Assembly: GCA_004293365.1 (NCBI GenBank)
Contig: RDYN01000008.1
Location: 1-64,000 of the forward strand
DNA: 64,000 bases
Source of the DNA: Oscillatoriales cyanobacterium
Lineage (GTDB): Bacteria > Cyanobacteriota > Cyanobacteriia > Cyanobacteriales > Microcoleaceae
Reading direction: 5' to 3'
This document shows, in pieces, positions 26,767-36,618 of this stretch (positions are counted from its first letter, which is position 1; the number at the start of each line of letters is the position of its first letter). The notes under the pieces are model-generated. The model saw only the letters and a list, made by a program, of their open reading frames with translations, was not told where the DNA came from and did no database searches. Both the position numbers and the translations under genes were made by a program.

Positions 26767-27002
26767 AGAGTTTGTCCTCCCACAAAGTTTTTGTTAATAG
26801 ACAGTTGGCACAGCGCCGTGCAATTCTTATTCTCTATACCGGAAATTGCGATCGCCATCCAGAACGAAGACACCAAGTTGTTACGACCATCAGGCTCGGC
26901 CTAAAAACCCGGTCGTTCGAGTTGTCTGTGCCAGTTATAAATACAATTTAGTCTTCTACAACTTCACCGATCATCTGCCTGGAGACATAAATTCTCCGGT
27001 TG

Positions 27003-27563
27003 TCAAACAAATATCTGAGCCGACCCTTCCGGCCAATCAAACTTAAAGCCTTCTTCCCCAACTTCTACAATTTTGTTGTACATCGTTCCCGTATCGGGAA
27101 AGTTAGGAATCCCGTAACCGGATAGATAAGTATCCGAAAAATTAGCCACCACGACTGCTCGCGAACCCTCATCGCTCCAGCGGTAGTAAGCGAGCACTTT
27201 AGCTTCGATATTTTCGTGGATAAATTCAATATTTTCGGTCAAAAGTGCCGGAAAATTTGTCTGCAGTCGAATCAGGTGTTTGTAGTATTCCAACAAATCA
27301 CGATTCTGCTGATTGTTCAACAAAGACCATTGCAGTGGATTCGGCTGGTTGGGAGTTTGGCGAGTGGATTGTCCGAACTCTTCGCCCATCCACAGCATCG
27401 GTATTCCTACTGCTGTTACTAACAACACCGCGGCCAATTTAGCGCGCTTAAAAGCAGCTTCTGGGTCAAGATTTTCACAGCTTGATTCTGCCAGCAAGTG
27501 GTTGCGGTAGTGACTGGCTAAATAATTAAATAAGAGCGCTTGATGGTACTGAGCCTTGGGCAA
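27003..27563 (-). pseudogene. C-terminal remnant of a GH13 amylase-family gene
   Basis: The 186-residue frame aligns along its length with the last third of the GH13 enzyme at 18694 (AAFKRAKLAAVLLVTAVGIPMLWMGEEFGQ versus FKRAKLGIVLLMTAVGVPLIWMGEEFGE; then YYKHLIRLQTNFPALLTENIEF and VVVANFSDTYLSGYGIPNFP). The N-terminal domain and all catalytic residues are missing, and the region upstream carries unrelated sequence on the other strand. It is therefore the truncated end of a diverged paralogue, not a working enzyme. Confidence 0.8.
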
Positions 27564-28240
27564 TTCAGTTAGGGGGAAGTAACAATCCGAAAGAGTGGAA
27601 ATTGCCGCCTGTGGATGATAAAAGTCCCATCGTTGATGATTTTGCTAATTTGAAAATGTATGCGGGTGTGTTGCCGGATGGAGTTGATATTCTTGTGGCT
27701 GTGAATTAGAGGGCGGATAAGAAGTGTGTTGAGGCTAAAGGTTACAATTGCGGGGATGCTTACGGGCTTTTGAATAATTTTATTTTCTACGGTGTTTTTC
27801 GGGTAAATTGGAATATGGTTGCACCGAGTGCGGCTGCCAAATAAAAGTTATTACTCTTAGGATTTACCCGAAAGAATTGGTTTAAAGCCCAAAACCCCAT
27901 CGCCCTTGAGAAATTAAAAGAAGACTATTCATTACTCCAATCCTCTTCCTTATGATTGTCAAGAGCACTCATCTGTCAAGCGGTCAACTGTCAACTGAAT
28001 GAAGGATATTAAAGGCTGGGAGCCAATATTTGGCTAAAAAACCAGGTTTCTCGGCAAGTCTTGTGTTTTTGCAATGACTTACTTATACCAGTAAAGATAT
28101 AGGCTGGCTGTGCGGGAAGATCGCATTCCTAAAAAATGCTTTCACAGAATCGGGATAATCCCGAGTTTTTTTATTTTAGCTCGGGTTTAAATTCAGCCGT
28201 ATATGCTAAAATTAAGAAAGCAATTTTTCAGAGGAAAATT
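27564..28240. other. Remnant coding sequence and spacer
   Basis: On the plus strand one frame stays open from about 27530 to a TAG at 27706-27708 and again to a TAA at 27841, reading GGSNNPKEWKLPPVDDKSPIV...LPDGVDILVAVN then RADKKCVEAKGYNCGDAYGLLNN. It has no start codon and I do not recognise it; it looks like a decayed gene next to the amylase remnant. The rest (27845-28240) is spacer with a GTCAACTGTCAACTG repeat. Confidence 0.4.
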
Positions 28241-28684
28241 ATGCAGTCAACTACCGAAAGCCTCATGGGAAAAGTTACCACAACTCTAGTAATTACGAAT
28301 CGGTTGGATGAAGGGAAAGCAGAAGATGGTTTGATTCCTATTGAGCAAGTCAGGTCTGTCACTCTAGAAAATGTTTTGGTGGATACGGGCGCGACAACTT
28401 TGTGTTTGCCGAAAGATGTCATTGCAAGACTGGGTTTGAAAATTCTCAAGCAAGTGGTTGTGGAAACAGCCACTGGCATTAGTGAGGCGAGGATTTTTCA
28501 AGATGCTAAAATTTCTCTGTGCGGGCGCGAAGGCACGTTTGAGTGTCTGGAACTTCCAGAGGGGAAAACTCCGCTTTTAGGCGTGATTCCGATGGAAGCG
28601 CTGGGAATTGAAGTGGATTTGAAAAATCAAAGTTTGAAGGTTTTGCCCGACGGGCCGACGGAAACTTATTTGACGATTCTTTGA
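28241..28684 (+). CDS. Retropepsin-like aspartic protease (clan AA)
   Basis: A 147-residue single-domain protein with the hallmark VLVDTGATTLCLP (catalytic DTG followed by hydrophobic residues) and a second hydrophobic-Gly motif LLGVIPMEALG, as in retroviral-type clan AA peptidases. These work as homodimers. The ATG at 28241 is chosen because AGAGGAAA lies 6 to 7 bases upstream; the frame is open to 28136 but lacks support. There is no signal peptide. Substrate unknown. Small stand-alone members are common in cyanobacteria. Confidence 0.8.
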   Translation: MQSTTESLMGKVTTTLVITNRLDEGKAEDGLIPIEQVRSVTLENVLVDTGATTLCLPKDVIARLGLKILKQVVVETATGISEARIFQDAKISLCGREGTFECLELPEGKTPLLGVIPMEALGIEVDLKNQSLKVLPDGPTETYLTIL

Positions 28685-28823
28685 TGTTAATTTCAAGGTC
28701 GGGGAAGTCAACAGTCAACAGTCAACAGTCAACTGTTTAAGATTCTTTGATATTCTTGAGTTTGGATGCCAGCTAGTCCAAAGGCAGCGCTAAGATGGTT
28801 AAGCACTGTTTTGCACTACTCTC

Positions 28824-31787
28824 ATGTCCCAACGCGCCGAAACCTCACACAGCCTGCCAAGTGCATCCCACAACGGACATCATGTGACGACTTCTAACTC
28901 CAACAGCCAAAATACGATTCGGATTCGCGGTGCGAGACAGCACAACCTTAAGAATATCGATTTGGAACTGCCGCGCGATCGACTGATCGTGTTTACTGGT
29001 GTCTCCGGTTCCGGTAAGTCTTCCCTGGCTTTCGATACAATTTTTGCCGAGGGACAGCGCCGCTACGTTGAGTCTCTCAGCGCTTACGCCCGCCAGTTTT
29101 TGGGACAGTTGGACAAACCCGATGTGGATGCGATCGAGGGGTTGAGTCCGGCTATTTCGATCGACCAAAAGTCAACTTCTCACAACCCGCGATCGACTGT
29201 CGGCACTGTTACAGAAATTTACGATTATCTCAGATTGCTGTACGGCAGAGCTGGCGAACCGCACTGTCCGATTTGCGATCGCTGCATTGCGCCGCAGACA
29301 ATTGATGAAATGTGCGATCGAGTCATGGCTCTTCCCGACGGCACTCGCTTTCACCTTCTGGCGCCAGTTGTGCGCGGAAAAAAAGGCACTCACCGCAAAT
29401 TATTGTCGAGTTTAGCTTCCGAAGGATTTATTCGCGTCAAAGTTAACGGAGAAATTTTAGAACTGTCGGAAAATATCGAATTAGATAAAAATCATATCCA
29501 CAATATCGAGATAGTTGTCGATCGGTTAGTTAAAAAACCGGGTTTAGAAGAGCGTTTAGTTGATTCTCTGGCAACTTGTTTGCGGCATTCAGAAGGAATT
29601 GCGATAATTGAAGAGTTACCGACTGACGAAAATTCTGAACCAAATGGGCCGATCGTATTTTCCGAGAATTTTGCTTGTCCCGAACACGGCGCAGTGATGG
29701 AAGAACTTTCGCCCCGGTTGTTTTCGTTTAATTCGCCCTACGGCGCGTGCCCAAACTGCCACGGTTTGGGGAGTTTGCGGACTTTTGCGCCGGAGTTGGT
29801 AATTCCTGACGAGAAAGCACCTCTTTATTGTGCGATCGCCCCTTGGTCAGACAAAGACAATTCCTATTATCTCTCTTTGCTGTGCAGCGTTGCTGATGCT
29901 TGCGGATTTGCGATCGACACTCCGTGGTTCCGCTTGAGGCCCGAACACCAGCGGGTGATTTTGTACGGGAATGAGTCAAAACAAACCGCAGAAAGCAAAA
30001 AGCGAGACAGCAACACGAGTGATTTGAGGAGAGATTTTAAGGGTGTAATTTCCATGTTGCAGCGCCAGTACGACGATACTGGTTCCGATCTGATCAAACA
30101 GAAACTGGAACAGTATCGAGTCGATCGCTCTTGCGACGTTTGTCGCGGCAAACGTTTGAAGCCCGAAGCGCTGTCGGTGCGGTTGGGACAATACGGAATT
30201 GTCGATTTGACGGGGATTTCGATTCGCGAATGCCGGGAACGAGTCAATAATTTGGGATTGAGCGATCGGCAATTTCAAATATCCGATTTAGCCCTCAGAG
30301 AAATCAAAGCAAGATTGCAATTTTTGCTTGATGTCGGATTAGATTACCTGACATTAGACCGTGCAGCCATGACACTTTCCGGCGGAGAAGCCCAGCGAAT
30401 TCGCCTCGCCACTCAAATCGGTTCTGGTTTAACCGGCGTCCTCTACGTTTTAGACGAACCGAGCATCGGACTGCACCAAAGAGACAACTTTCGCCTGCTG
30501 CAAACCTTAACAAAATTGCGCGATTTAGGCAATACTTTAATTGTCGTAGAACACGATGAAGAAACCATGCGCGCCGCCGATCACATTGTCGATATCGGCC
30601 CCGGCGCAGGCGTTCACGGCGGCAAAATCATCTCGCAAGGAAGTTTAGAAAACTTGCTAGCGGCCGAAGAATCTTTGACTGGTGCTTATCTGTCGGGAAA
30701 ACGAGTAATTGAAACCCCCAATGAAAGGAGAAAAGGCAACGGCAAAGCTCTCTCGATCAAAAATGCGAGTCGCAACAATTTAAAAAACATCGATGTGGAA
30801 ATTCCGCTCGGAAAACTTGTCTGCGTGACAGGCGTTTCCGGTTCCGGAAAATCTACTTTAATCAATGAATTGCTGTATCCGTCTTTGCAACATTATCTGA
30901 CAAAAAAAGTTCCTTTACCGCCCGATATGGAAGCGCTCAAAACCAAAGGAGAACGCTCTCTAGATGATGTGGTTGATAAGGTAATTGTCATCGATCAATC
31001 TCCCATCGGCCGCACTCCGCGTTCCAATCCCGCTACTTACACGGGAGTCTTTGATGTGATTCGAGATTTGTTTTGCGAAACCGTTGAAGCGAAGGCAAGA
31101 GGTTACAAAGCGGGGCAGTTTTCTTTTAACGTCAAAGGCGGAAGGTGCGAAGCTTGCGGCGGCCAAGGGGTGAACGTGATTTCGATGAATTTTCTGCCGG
31201 ATGTTTACGTGCAGTGCGAGGTTTGTAAAGGTGCGCGGTACAACCGGGAAACGCTGCAAGTGAAGTATAAAGGCAAGTCAATTTCTGATGTTTTGAACAT
31301 GACTGTGGAGGAAGCTTTGGAGATGTTTAAAAATATTCCCAGGGCGGGCGCCAGATTGCAAACTTTGGTTGATGTGGGTTTGGGTTACATTCAGTTGGGA
31401 CAGCCTGCACCGACGCTTTCTGGAGGCGAAGCACAGCGGGTGAAGTTAGCAACCGAACTGTCGCGCCGCGCTACAGGGAAGACGCTTTATTTGATTGATG
31501 AACCGACGACTGGTTTGTCGTTTTATGACGTTCACCACTTGTTAAATGTGCTGCAAAGATTGGTGGATAAGGGTAATTCAATTTTGGTCATCGAACACAA
31601 TTTGGACGTGATTCGGTGCTGCGATTGGGCGATCGATTTGGGCCCGGAAGGGGGAGATAAGGGAGGCGAAATTATTGTGGCGGGGACGCCGGAGGATGTG
31701 GCGGCAAATCCGAGGTCTTATACTGGGAAGTATTTGCAAACTGTTTTGCAGCAGCATCCATTAGGGAGTGCTGTAGCTGTTAGTTAA
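28824..31787 (+). CDS. uvrA: Excinuclease ABC subunit A (UvrA)
   Basis: Damage-recognition ATPase of nucleotide excision repair. The 987-residue protein has two ABC ATPase modules: N-terminal Walker [10 protein letters not shown] (about 59-67) and C-terminal [12 protein letters not shown] signatures [12 protein letters not shown] and [12 protein letters not shown], and zinc modules CPICDRC...CPNCHG and CEACGG...CEVCKG. The order and motifs are complete. A 30-residue Ser/His/Asn-rich N-terminal extension precedes the usual start ([16 protein letters not shown]). A palindromic repeat follows directly. Confidence 0.97.
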   Translation: MSQRAETSHSLPSASHNGHHVTTSNSNSQNTIRIRGARQHNLKNIDLELPRDRLIVFTGVSGSGKSSLAFDTIFAEGQRRYVESLSAYARQFLGQLDKPDVDAIEGLSPAISIDQKSTSHNPRSTVGTVTEIYDYLRLLYGRAGEPHCPICDRCIAPQTIDEMCDRVMALPDGTRFHLLAPVVRGKKGTHRKLLSSLASEGFIRVKVNGEILELSENIELDKNHIHNIEIVVDRLVKKPGLEERLVDSLATCLRHSEGIAIIEELPTDENSEPNGPIVFSENFACPEHGAVMEELSPRLFSFNSPYGACPNCHGLGSLRTFAPELVIPDEKAPLYCAIAPWSDKDNSYYLSLLCSVADACGFAIDTPWFRLRPEHQRVILYGNESKQTAESKKRDSNTSDLRRDFKGVISMLQRQYDDTGSDLIKQKLEQYRVDRSCDVCRGKRLKPEALSVRLGQYGIVDLTGISIRECRERVNNLGLSDRQFQISDLALREIKARLQFLLDVGLDYLTLDRAAMTLSGGEAQRIRLATQIGSGLTGVLYVLDEPSIGLHQRDNFRLLQTLTKLRDLGNTLIVVEHDEETMRAADHIVDIGPGAGVHGGKIISQGSLENLLAAEESLTGAYLSGKRVIETPNERRKGNGKALSIKNASRNNLKNIDVEIPLGKLVCVTGVSGSGKSTLINELLYPSLQHYLTKKVPLPPDMEALKTKGERSLDDVVDKVIVIDQSPIGRTPRSNPATYTGVFDVIRDLFCETVEAKARGYKAGQFSFNVKGGRCEACGGQGVNVISMNFLPDVYVQCEVCKGARYNRETLQVKYKGKSISDVLNMTVEEALEMFKNIPRAGARLQTLVDVGLGYIQLGQPAPTLSGGEAQRVKLATELSRRATGKTLYLIDEPTTGLSFYDVHHLLNVLQRLVDKGNSILVIEHNLDVIRCCDWAIDLGPEGGDKGGEIIVAGTPEDVAANPRSYTGKYLQTVLQQHPLGSAVAVS

Positions 31788-31789
31788 CT

Positions 31790-31851
31790 GGTTCGTAGTG
31801 AGGACTTTAGTCCGCATCAAAATCAGAGGACTACAGTCCTCACTACAAACT
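31790..31851. repeat. GAGGACTTTAGTCC palindromic repeat after uvrA
   Basis: One copy of the dispersed hairpin family, starting GGTTCGTAGTGAGGACT and ending CACTACAAACTG. It may double as a transcript end for uvrA. Confidence 0.75.
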
Positions 31852-31920
31852 GATTAATATGTATAGCAATTAGATCGTAGGGTGTGGATCGATTTTTAAT
31901 CTCTAGCATTCAATCGCAAA

Positions 31921-32038
31921 GGGAGCATCTCAGTTTTGCATTTATTATAGTGCTGTCCCCGCTCGCGAGCTGTACAATACTCGCGAGCGGGGACAGCACT
32001 CAAAGAAAAAATGCTTTTTAAAAAAATGAGATGCTCCC
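31921..32038. mobile_element. 118-bp MITE with 12-bp TIRs and 8-bp target duplication
   Basis: Terminal inverted repeats GGGAGCATCTCA (31921-31932) and TGAGATGCTCCC (32027-32038). The element is flanked by perfect direct repeats ATCGCAAA at 31913-31920 and 32039-32046. Inside is a perfect 20-base inverted repeat (31950-31969 and 31980-31999) with a 10-base loop. No ORF. These are the defining features of a miniature inverted-repeat transposable element; the 8-bp duplication points to a DDE-transposase parent, which is not in the window. Confidence 0.85.
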
Positions 32039-32137
32039 ATCGCAAATCTCCTGGCGACGCACCTTACACATGAGTGGAGAAAGCAATCCCCCAAATCATT
32101 GTCTAGGGCGACTTTTGCTCTCATGGTATAAGTTAGC

Positions 32138-32650
32138 CTAATTCAAATACTGAATATTTTCCGGTACCGAACTAAAAAATTTCCATTCTCCATTAGATTT
32201 GCGTAACGTATGTAATATTATCATCTTATTATCTCTGAAAGGTGGGCCCTCAATCTTTGTGGTTGTTTGTTCGATTCTTACTTTGGCTTCGTTTCCTGAA
32301 ATTCCCAAGATTTCAATTTTTGTGGGTTCGTACTTTAAATTTCTTTTGAAGACTTCTGAAATTGTACTTTTTGTTGGTTGAAAACCAGGAGAGTTTGGAT
32401 CTACTGTCGCCATATAGGCTTCGGGATTTCTTTCATTCAAAGCTTTGAACTGCCGATCAATTAATAATTTGATTGCTGCTTGCTCGCTGCTGTTATCAGC
32501 TATAATTTCTGTTGAGGTTATGAGTCTGGGTGGAGTTAATTGATTGTTGCTTAATTTCGAGTCAATGTTGCTGGTATAACTGCTAAGGAATAACCCTAAG
32601 ATAAAGGTAGGCAATGCTTTGTTTAAAACTTTAACATTCAAAAGTGACAT
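32138..32650 (-). CDS. Secreted protein with SnoaL/NTF2-like domain
   Basis: A 170-residue hypothetical. Residues about 8-25 (LNKALPTFILGLFLSSYTS) look like a signal peptide or anchor. The rest resembles the NTF2/SnoaL cone fold (AAIKLLIDRQFKALNERNPEAYMATVDPNSPGF...EAKVRIEQTTTK...LRKSNGEWKFFS), used for small-ligand binding or as a structural module. No catalytic residues can be named. AT-rich. It is convergent with uvrA and follows the CBCR-like GAF gene on the same strand by 69 bp. Confidence 0.65.
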   Translation of the reverse strand: MSLLNVKVLNKALPTFILGLFLSSYTSNIDSKLSNNQLTPPRLITSTEIIADNSSEQAAIKLLIDRQFKALNERNPEAYMATVDPNSPGFQPTKSTISEVFKRNLKYEPTKIEILGISGNEAKVRIEQTTTKIEGPPFRDNKMIILHTLRKSNGEWKFFSSVPENIQYLN

Positions 32651-32719
32651 GGCAAATATAACCTATGAATTTCTTGTTCTACGGTAGCATCTACAGCATC
32701 TCATGTCAATTTTAATTAG

Positions 32720-33214
32720 TTAACTATCTTGAATTGTGGGAGACATTGCCATATTTTGTGCTTTTTTTTGCATGAATTCAATGTCCGATCGCAACCAAGT
32801 GCGCGGCCCGCTGCACTGATGAGCAATTAACAGCCCCCACAGTCCTTTTTTGGTTAAAATTGGCACGGCTAAATTGGCGCGCACCTTCATGCTACGCAGA
32901 AACAGTCGGTGACATTGATGAATTGGTTCTGTTTCAATATCTGCAATTGCTCTGACTCTGCCACCTGCGTACAAAGCAGCGTATTCGTCGTTAAAACACT
33001 CGTCTGGGCCAGTGGAACCTAAGATTGACAGTTCGATCGCACTTAGCATCTCACAAGTCACTCGACCTTGCCACTGCCTGTAAAAATAATACAGTACCGC
33101 GCGATCGCTCTGCAACACTTCTCGAATGTCGTACAGGGATTTTTCTACTAATGCGTCGCGCTTGAGAGTATCTGTCAAGCGGTTAACAATGTGTTGCAGG
33201 CGATCGCCAGACAT
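32720..33214 (-). CDS. Single-GAF protein of cyanobacteriochrome (DXCF) type
   Basis: A 164-residue stand-alone GAF domain. It follows the cyanobacteriochrome pattern (VEKSLYDIREVLQSDRAVLYYFYRQWQG, GRVRAIADI, VRANLAVPIL, LWGLLIAHQCSGPRTW). C101 lies in the Cys-His motif that attaches bilin in this family, and C73 lies in a DECF (DXCF) motif exactly 28 residues earlier, the spacing known for TePixJ-type blue/green receptors. There is no kinase or cyclase output domain, so it would signal through a partner or act as a bilin store. It is divergent from the alpha/beta hydrolase at 33323. Bilin binding is inferred from motifs. Confidence 0.78.
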   Translation of the reverse strand: MSGDRLQHIVNRLTDTLKRDALVEKSLYDIREVLQSDRAVLYYFYRQWQGRVTCEMLSAIELSILGSTGPDECFNDEYAALYAGGRVRAIADIETEPIHQCHRLFLRSMKVRANLAVPILTKKGLWGLLIAHQCSGPRTWLRSDIEFMQKKAQNMAMSPTIQDS

Positions 33215-33322
33215 GGTACAGACTCCTTATGTTCCTAATTTTGACTGATATCTGTCTTAAGTTTAGCTCTATTAAAGGTAGCAACTGCTAGGATAACTTT
33301 ACAGCTAGAGGAAGCGTCAAAT

Positions 33323-34195
33323 ATGTCTGTGCTAGAAGCTGCTTGGAAACACGAATTTATCGCTACAAACGGCATCAAACTGCACTGTGTCACTGAAGGA
33401 TCGGGGCCGCTGATGCTGATGCTGCACGGATTTCCTGAATTTTGGTATTCTTGGCGGCATCAAATCCCGGAATTTGCATCAGATTATAAAGTCGTCGCTG
33501 TGGATCTCAGGGGCTACAACGACAGCGACAAACCTAAAAATAAATCTGCTTACGTGATGGCAGAATTTGTCCAAGATGTCAAGGGAATTATTCAAGGTTT
33601 GGGATACGAAAGCTGCGTTTTAGTTAGCCACGACTGGGGAGGCGCGATCGCCTGGAGTTTTGCCTATGCTTATCCCGAAATGGTGGATAAATTAATTGTG
33701 ATGAATCTACCGCATCCGGCAAAATTTGCGGAAGGTTTACGCACTCGCCAACAATTGCTCAAAAGCTGGTACATTTTTTTGTTTCAGTTGCCTTTTTTGC
33801 CGGAATTTTTAATTAAATTGGGCGACTATCGGGCGATCGATCGCGCTTTGCAAGGCATGGCAGTTGACAAAAGTACCTTTACCCCGTCCGATATCCAAGC
33901 TTACAAAGATGCGGCTGCGAAACCGGGGGCTCTGACTGCTACTATCAATTATTACCGCAATATTGCTCGCGGATTTGTCGATCGCCCGCACAGACAAATC
34001 CTGGAAGTTCCAACGCTGATGATTTGGGGCGAAAACGATCGCGCCCTCGGCAAAGAGTTAAGTTACGGAACCGCAGATTACGTGCGGGATTTTCAGATTC
34101 AATACATTCCCAATTGCAGCCACTGGGTGCACCAGGAACAGCCGCAGTTAGTGAATCGGTACATGAGAGATTTTTTGGCAAGCAAAGCTGTTTGA
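33323..34195 (+). CDS. Alpha/beta hydrolase, epoxide-hydrolase-like
   Basis: A 290-residue soluble alpha/beta hydrolase. The oxyanion motif HGFPEFWYSWRHQIP and the nucleophile elbow VSHDWGGAIAW (Asp as nucleophile) are those of soluble epoxide hydrolases and haloalkane dehalogenases; the charge-relay Asp (GENDRALG) and His (NCSHWVHQEQP) follow. HGFPE and cap-domain Tyr residues favour epoxide hydrolysis. The natural substrate in cyanobacteria is not known. GAGGAAG precedes the start by about 10 bases. Confidence 0.88.
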   Translation: MSVLEAAWKHEFIATNGIKLHCVTEGSGPLMLMLHGFPEFWYSWRHQIPEFASDYKVVAVDLRGYNDSDKPKNKSAYVMAEFVQDVKGIIQGLGYESCVLVSHDWGGAIAWSFAYAYPEMVDKLIVMNLPHPAKFAEGLRTRQQLLKSWYIFLFQLPFLPEFLIKLGDYRAIDRALQGMAVDKSTFTPSDIQAYKDAAAKPGALTATINYYRNIARGFVDRPHRQILEVPTLMIWGENDRALGKELSYGTADYVRDFQIQYIPNCSHWVHQEQPQLVNRYMRDFLASKAV

Positions 34196-34349
34196 GCTGA
34201 TATGCAGTTTGATTCGCTACAAGCCGCGATAGCAAACATATTTTAAACAAAAAAAATGGTTTGCAATTAGGACTAAATTCCTGACTGCAAACATTTTTTA
34301 TTATAAGCTATTCAACGAAGATTGTATTAAATCTATGTAACCGATCGCC

Positions 34350-34568
34350 TTAGCCTAAAGCATCTTTGAGGAAGCTGAGTAAGCTTTGTCCGGTTAAAAT
34401 TTCTGTCGCCAGCAGGGAAACAAAGCCAATCATCGCAAAACGTCCGTTAACCTTCTCGGCGTACTTGGTAAATCCGGTGCTGACTGTGCTGTCCACATAC
34501 ATCTTAGGCTCGACTGCGAAGTTGTTCAGCAGGCCTTGGTTATCAATCATCAGTTTAGGTGAGTTCAT
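34350..34568 (-). CDS. High-light-inducible protein (Hli/Scp)
   Basis: A 72-residue single-helix member of the light-harvesting-complex superfamily that binds chlorophyll and carotenoid and protects photosystem assembly under light stress. The LHC motif is clear: KYAEKVNGRFAMIGFVSLLATEILTGQSLL, with the ExxNGRxAM chlorophyll-binding pattern in one transmembrane helix. The N-terminal 35 residues are polar and variable, as usual. It is monocistronic; the upstream AT-rich region 34569-34760 should contain its promoter. Confidence 0.93.
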   Translation of the reverse strand: MNSPKLMIDNQGLLNNFAVEPKMYVDSTVSTGFTKYAEKVNGRFAMIGFVSLLATEILTGQSLLSFLKDALG

Positions 34569-34775
34569 TTGTTTTTCTTTTGTTGCTTTATGTTAATTAA
34601 TGTAACAGAGTGTTAAGTAATGTCAAGGTGATATAACGCACACAACTCTGTGATTCTTGTCACATACTTTTGTCTTTAGATAAAAATGTAAAATTTAAAG
34701 TCGTACAACCTTTGCTGCGCGGGCATTGTGCCAGATCGCAAAATTAAATTTAAATGTATAACAGTTTACTTGCGC

Positions 34776-34790
34776 TGATAACGATTATCA
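34776..34790. promoter_or_regulatory. Zur-box-like palindrome before CobW-like gene
   Basis: TGATAACGATTATCA: perfect TGATAA/TTATCA arms with a 3-base centre, matching the 7-1-7-type TGATAATNATTATCA consensus of bacterial Zur sites. It ends nine bases before the ATG at 34799, where a bound repressor would block transcription. Two related sites lie at 38338-38354 and 42291-42309. Confidence 0.75.
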
Positions 34791-34798
34791 TTATATTT

Positions 34799-35575
34799 AT
34801 GAGTCAACCTACAATCACCGCCGTAGCGGGGCCGCCCGGAAGTGGCAAAACTACCTGGATTCGACAGCAGCTAGCAGCCGAGACAGCACCCGTGCTGTAT
34901 TTCTCCCCCGGAAGCGGCAATGTGCCGATCGACCAAACCTGCATCGCCGCCGGATTCCCCCAAATCAAAACCCTCACAGACGGCGAAGAGTCCCTACTCG
35001 CGAAACACCTGGCAAACGGCGTTTCAGCCTACATCGAACTCGGATTTCACCTGCAACTGACAACACTAGAAAACCTGCTCCAAAGCTTCCCCAGCCGCCG
35101 GATCGGTGTAGTGCCACCGGAAATTAAAGACACCGAATGGCATAAGTGGGCGGATGTAATTGTCGAGGGAATAGCCGTTAGCGGGGAAGCGGACAAACTA
35201 TCAATTTGGCGCAGCCCCACCAAGGGACAAGTCCTCGATCCCGCCAGCCTCGATATGTTTTGGTACCAAGAAATGACCCAAGGAGCCTACGGCAAAGTTC
35301 ACAGAGCCAAAGGCATCTTTGACATAGCCGACGGGCGATCGTTCTACTTCGACTTCGCCGCAGCATTTCAAGAAACCGCCCACGAAGAATTGCCACTTCC
35401 CCGCTGGCTCGAAGGCCGTCCCCAAAGATTTAGCGGCATAGAAATAGTCGGCGAAAACCTCGACGAAACAGCATTAGGACAAACCCTAGAAGATTGCTGT
35501 CTGTCCGAAACAATCATGTTGAATTACCAACAACAAGTCAAACAATCACTATCATTAGGAGAAGAAACAGCATGA
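34799..35575 (+). CDS. CobW/COG0523-like NTPase lacking the CxCC motif
   Basis: A 258-residue P-loop protein (GPPGSGKTTW near residue 11) with a C-terminal segment reminiscent of the CobW C-terminal domain (AYGKVHRAKGIFDIADGRSFYFDF). The metal-binding CxCC and the NKxD base-recognition motif of standard COG0523 GTPases are absent, so it is a degenerate or specialised relative; metal handling is inferred. The ATG at 34799 follows the Zur-like box; an upstream ATG at 34754 would place the box inside the gene and is rejected. Its stop overlaps the next start (ATGA at 35572), so the two are coupled. Confidence 0.75.
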   Translation: MSQPTITAVAGPPGSGKTTWIRQQLAAETAPVLYFSPGSGNVPIDQTCIAAGFPQIKTLTDGEESLLAKHLANGVSAYIELGFHLQLTTLENLLQSFPSRRIGVVPPEIKDTEWHKWADVIVEGIAVSGEADKLSIWRSPTKGQVLDPASLDMFWYQEMTQGAYGKVHRAKGIFDIADGRSFYFDFAAAFQETAHEELPLPRWLEGRPQRFSGIEIVGENLDETALGQTLEDCCLSETIMLNYQQQVKQSLSLGEETA

Positions 35576-36387
35576 AAATAGCAGTAATGTCCTGCATTCA
35601 CGGCAACTACGAAGCCTTAGATGCAGTGCTGTCAGACATTGACGAACAACAAGCCGACAAAATCTTTTGTCTCGGAGATTTAGTCGGTTATGGGCCGAAT
35701 CCCCACGCAGTAGTAGAAATGATACGCTCCCTCGACATTCCAACTTGCATCGGCTGTTGGGACGAAGATATAGTCGAAGGTTTAAACTCTTGCGAATGCA
35801 GTTATCCATCAGTTTTAGCAGAAAAAAGAGGCAAGTTAGCCCACGAATGGACTAACGCCCAAATCCCCTTTGAAACCCGCGAATATTTAGCTCAATTGCC
35901 GCACATTTTGCGAGAAGACAATATGTGTTTCGTGCATGGCAGCCCCCACAGCAACCACGAGTATTTATTACCAACAATGGATGCTTTTGCTGCTTTAGAA
36001 CGGGTATTTTATACAGGTGCTGACGTGCTGTTTTGCGGTCACACCCACGTCCCCTACGTCCGCACTTTAGACGCTGGACAAATGCAAATTCAGGTGAGCG
36101 GGCCGAGCGTTGAAGGAGAAAAGTATTTAAATTTTACGGCTCCTTTAAAGCGGATTGTGAATGTCGGTTCCGTAGGAGAACCGCGCCACGGTAGACCGAA
36201 TGCTACTTACGTTATTTACGATACTGATGCGGAACGGGTGACTTTGCGAGAAGTGGAATATGACTATCAGGCAACTTGCGCTGCAATTATTGAAAAAGGT
36301 TTGCCGCCGATTTTTGCTTGGCGTTTGGCTAGGGGTTTGGAATATGCCGAAAAAGCTGACGATCCAACTCATGTTTGCGAAAGGTAG
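35572..36387 (+). CDS. Calcineurin-like metallophosphoesterase with Cys-substituted site
   Basis: A 271-residue protein of the MJ0936/YfcE-type phosphodiesterase fold. Metal-site positions by alignment to the family pattern: C8-I-H10 (normally D-x-H), D36 (GDLVG), C62 in GCWDED (normally N of GNHD/E), H122 (HGS), H157 and H159 (CGHTH). Two of seven ligands are therefore Cys in place of Asp and Asn. Whether it binds another metal or no longer hydrolyses phosphodiesters cannot be told. It is translationally coupled to the CobW-like gene and thus under the Zur-like box. Confidence 0.82.
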   Translation: MKIAVMSCIHGNYEALDAVLSDIDEQQADKIFCLGDLVGYGPNPHAVVEMIRSLDIPTCIGCWDEDIVEGLNSCECSYPSVLAEKRGKLAHEWTNAQIPFETREYLAQLPHILREDNMCFVHGSPHSNHEYLLPTMDAFAALERVFYTGADVLFCGHTHVPYVRTLDAGQMQIQVSGPSVEGEKYLNFTAPLKRIVNVGSVGEPRHGRPNATYVIYDTDAERVTLREVEYDYQATCAAIIEKGLPPIFAWRLARGLEYAEKADDPTHVCER

Positions 36388-36618
36388 TCGATAGTCATTA
36401 GTCATTAGTCATTAGTCATTAGTCAATATGTCCTTGCGAGGAACGAAGCAATCCCAGAAACTTGAGGTCAGTTCTCAGTATGTTGTGAACTCTTCTCTTC
36501 TTTTCTCTTCTCTTGCTTCGCGTCCTTCGCGTCTTCGCGGTTCATTAAAAACATCCTCTAAAAACCATCCAAACTAACCAGACAAAAACTATTGTCGTCC
36601 TAAGAATCAACAAAACAA
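36388..36618. other. Spacer between the two metallophosphoesterase genes
   Basis: A 231-bp gap with a CATTAGT tandem array (about 36394-36424) and a TTCTCTTC tract. No separate Zur-like box was seen, so the second gene may be read from the same operon or its own promoter. Confidence 0.5.

Larger units (their letters stand above)
31788..32137. other. Intergenic region downstream of uvrA
   Basis: About 350 bp between convergent genes; holds a palindromic repeat and a complete miniature element, both listed separately. No gene. Confidence 0.7.

Noticed and set aside
34754-34798. Upstream ATG for the CobW-like gene
   Set aside because: Would place the Zur-like box inside the coding region and add a hydrophobic leader not seen before the P-loop in this family.
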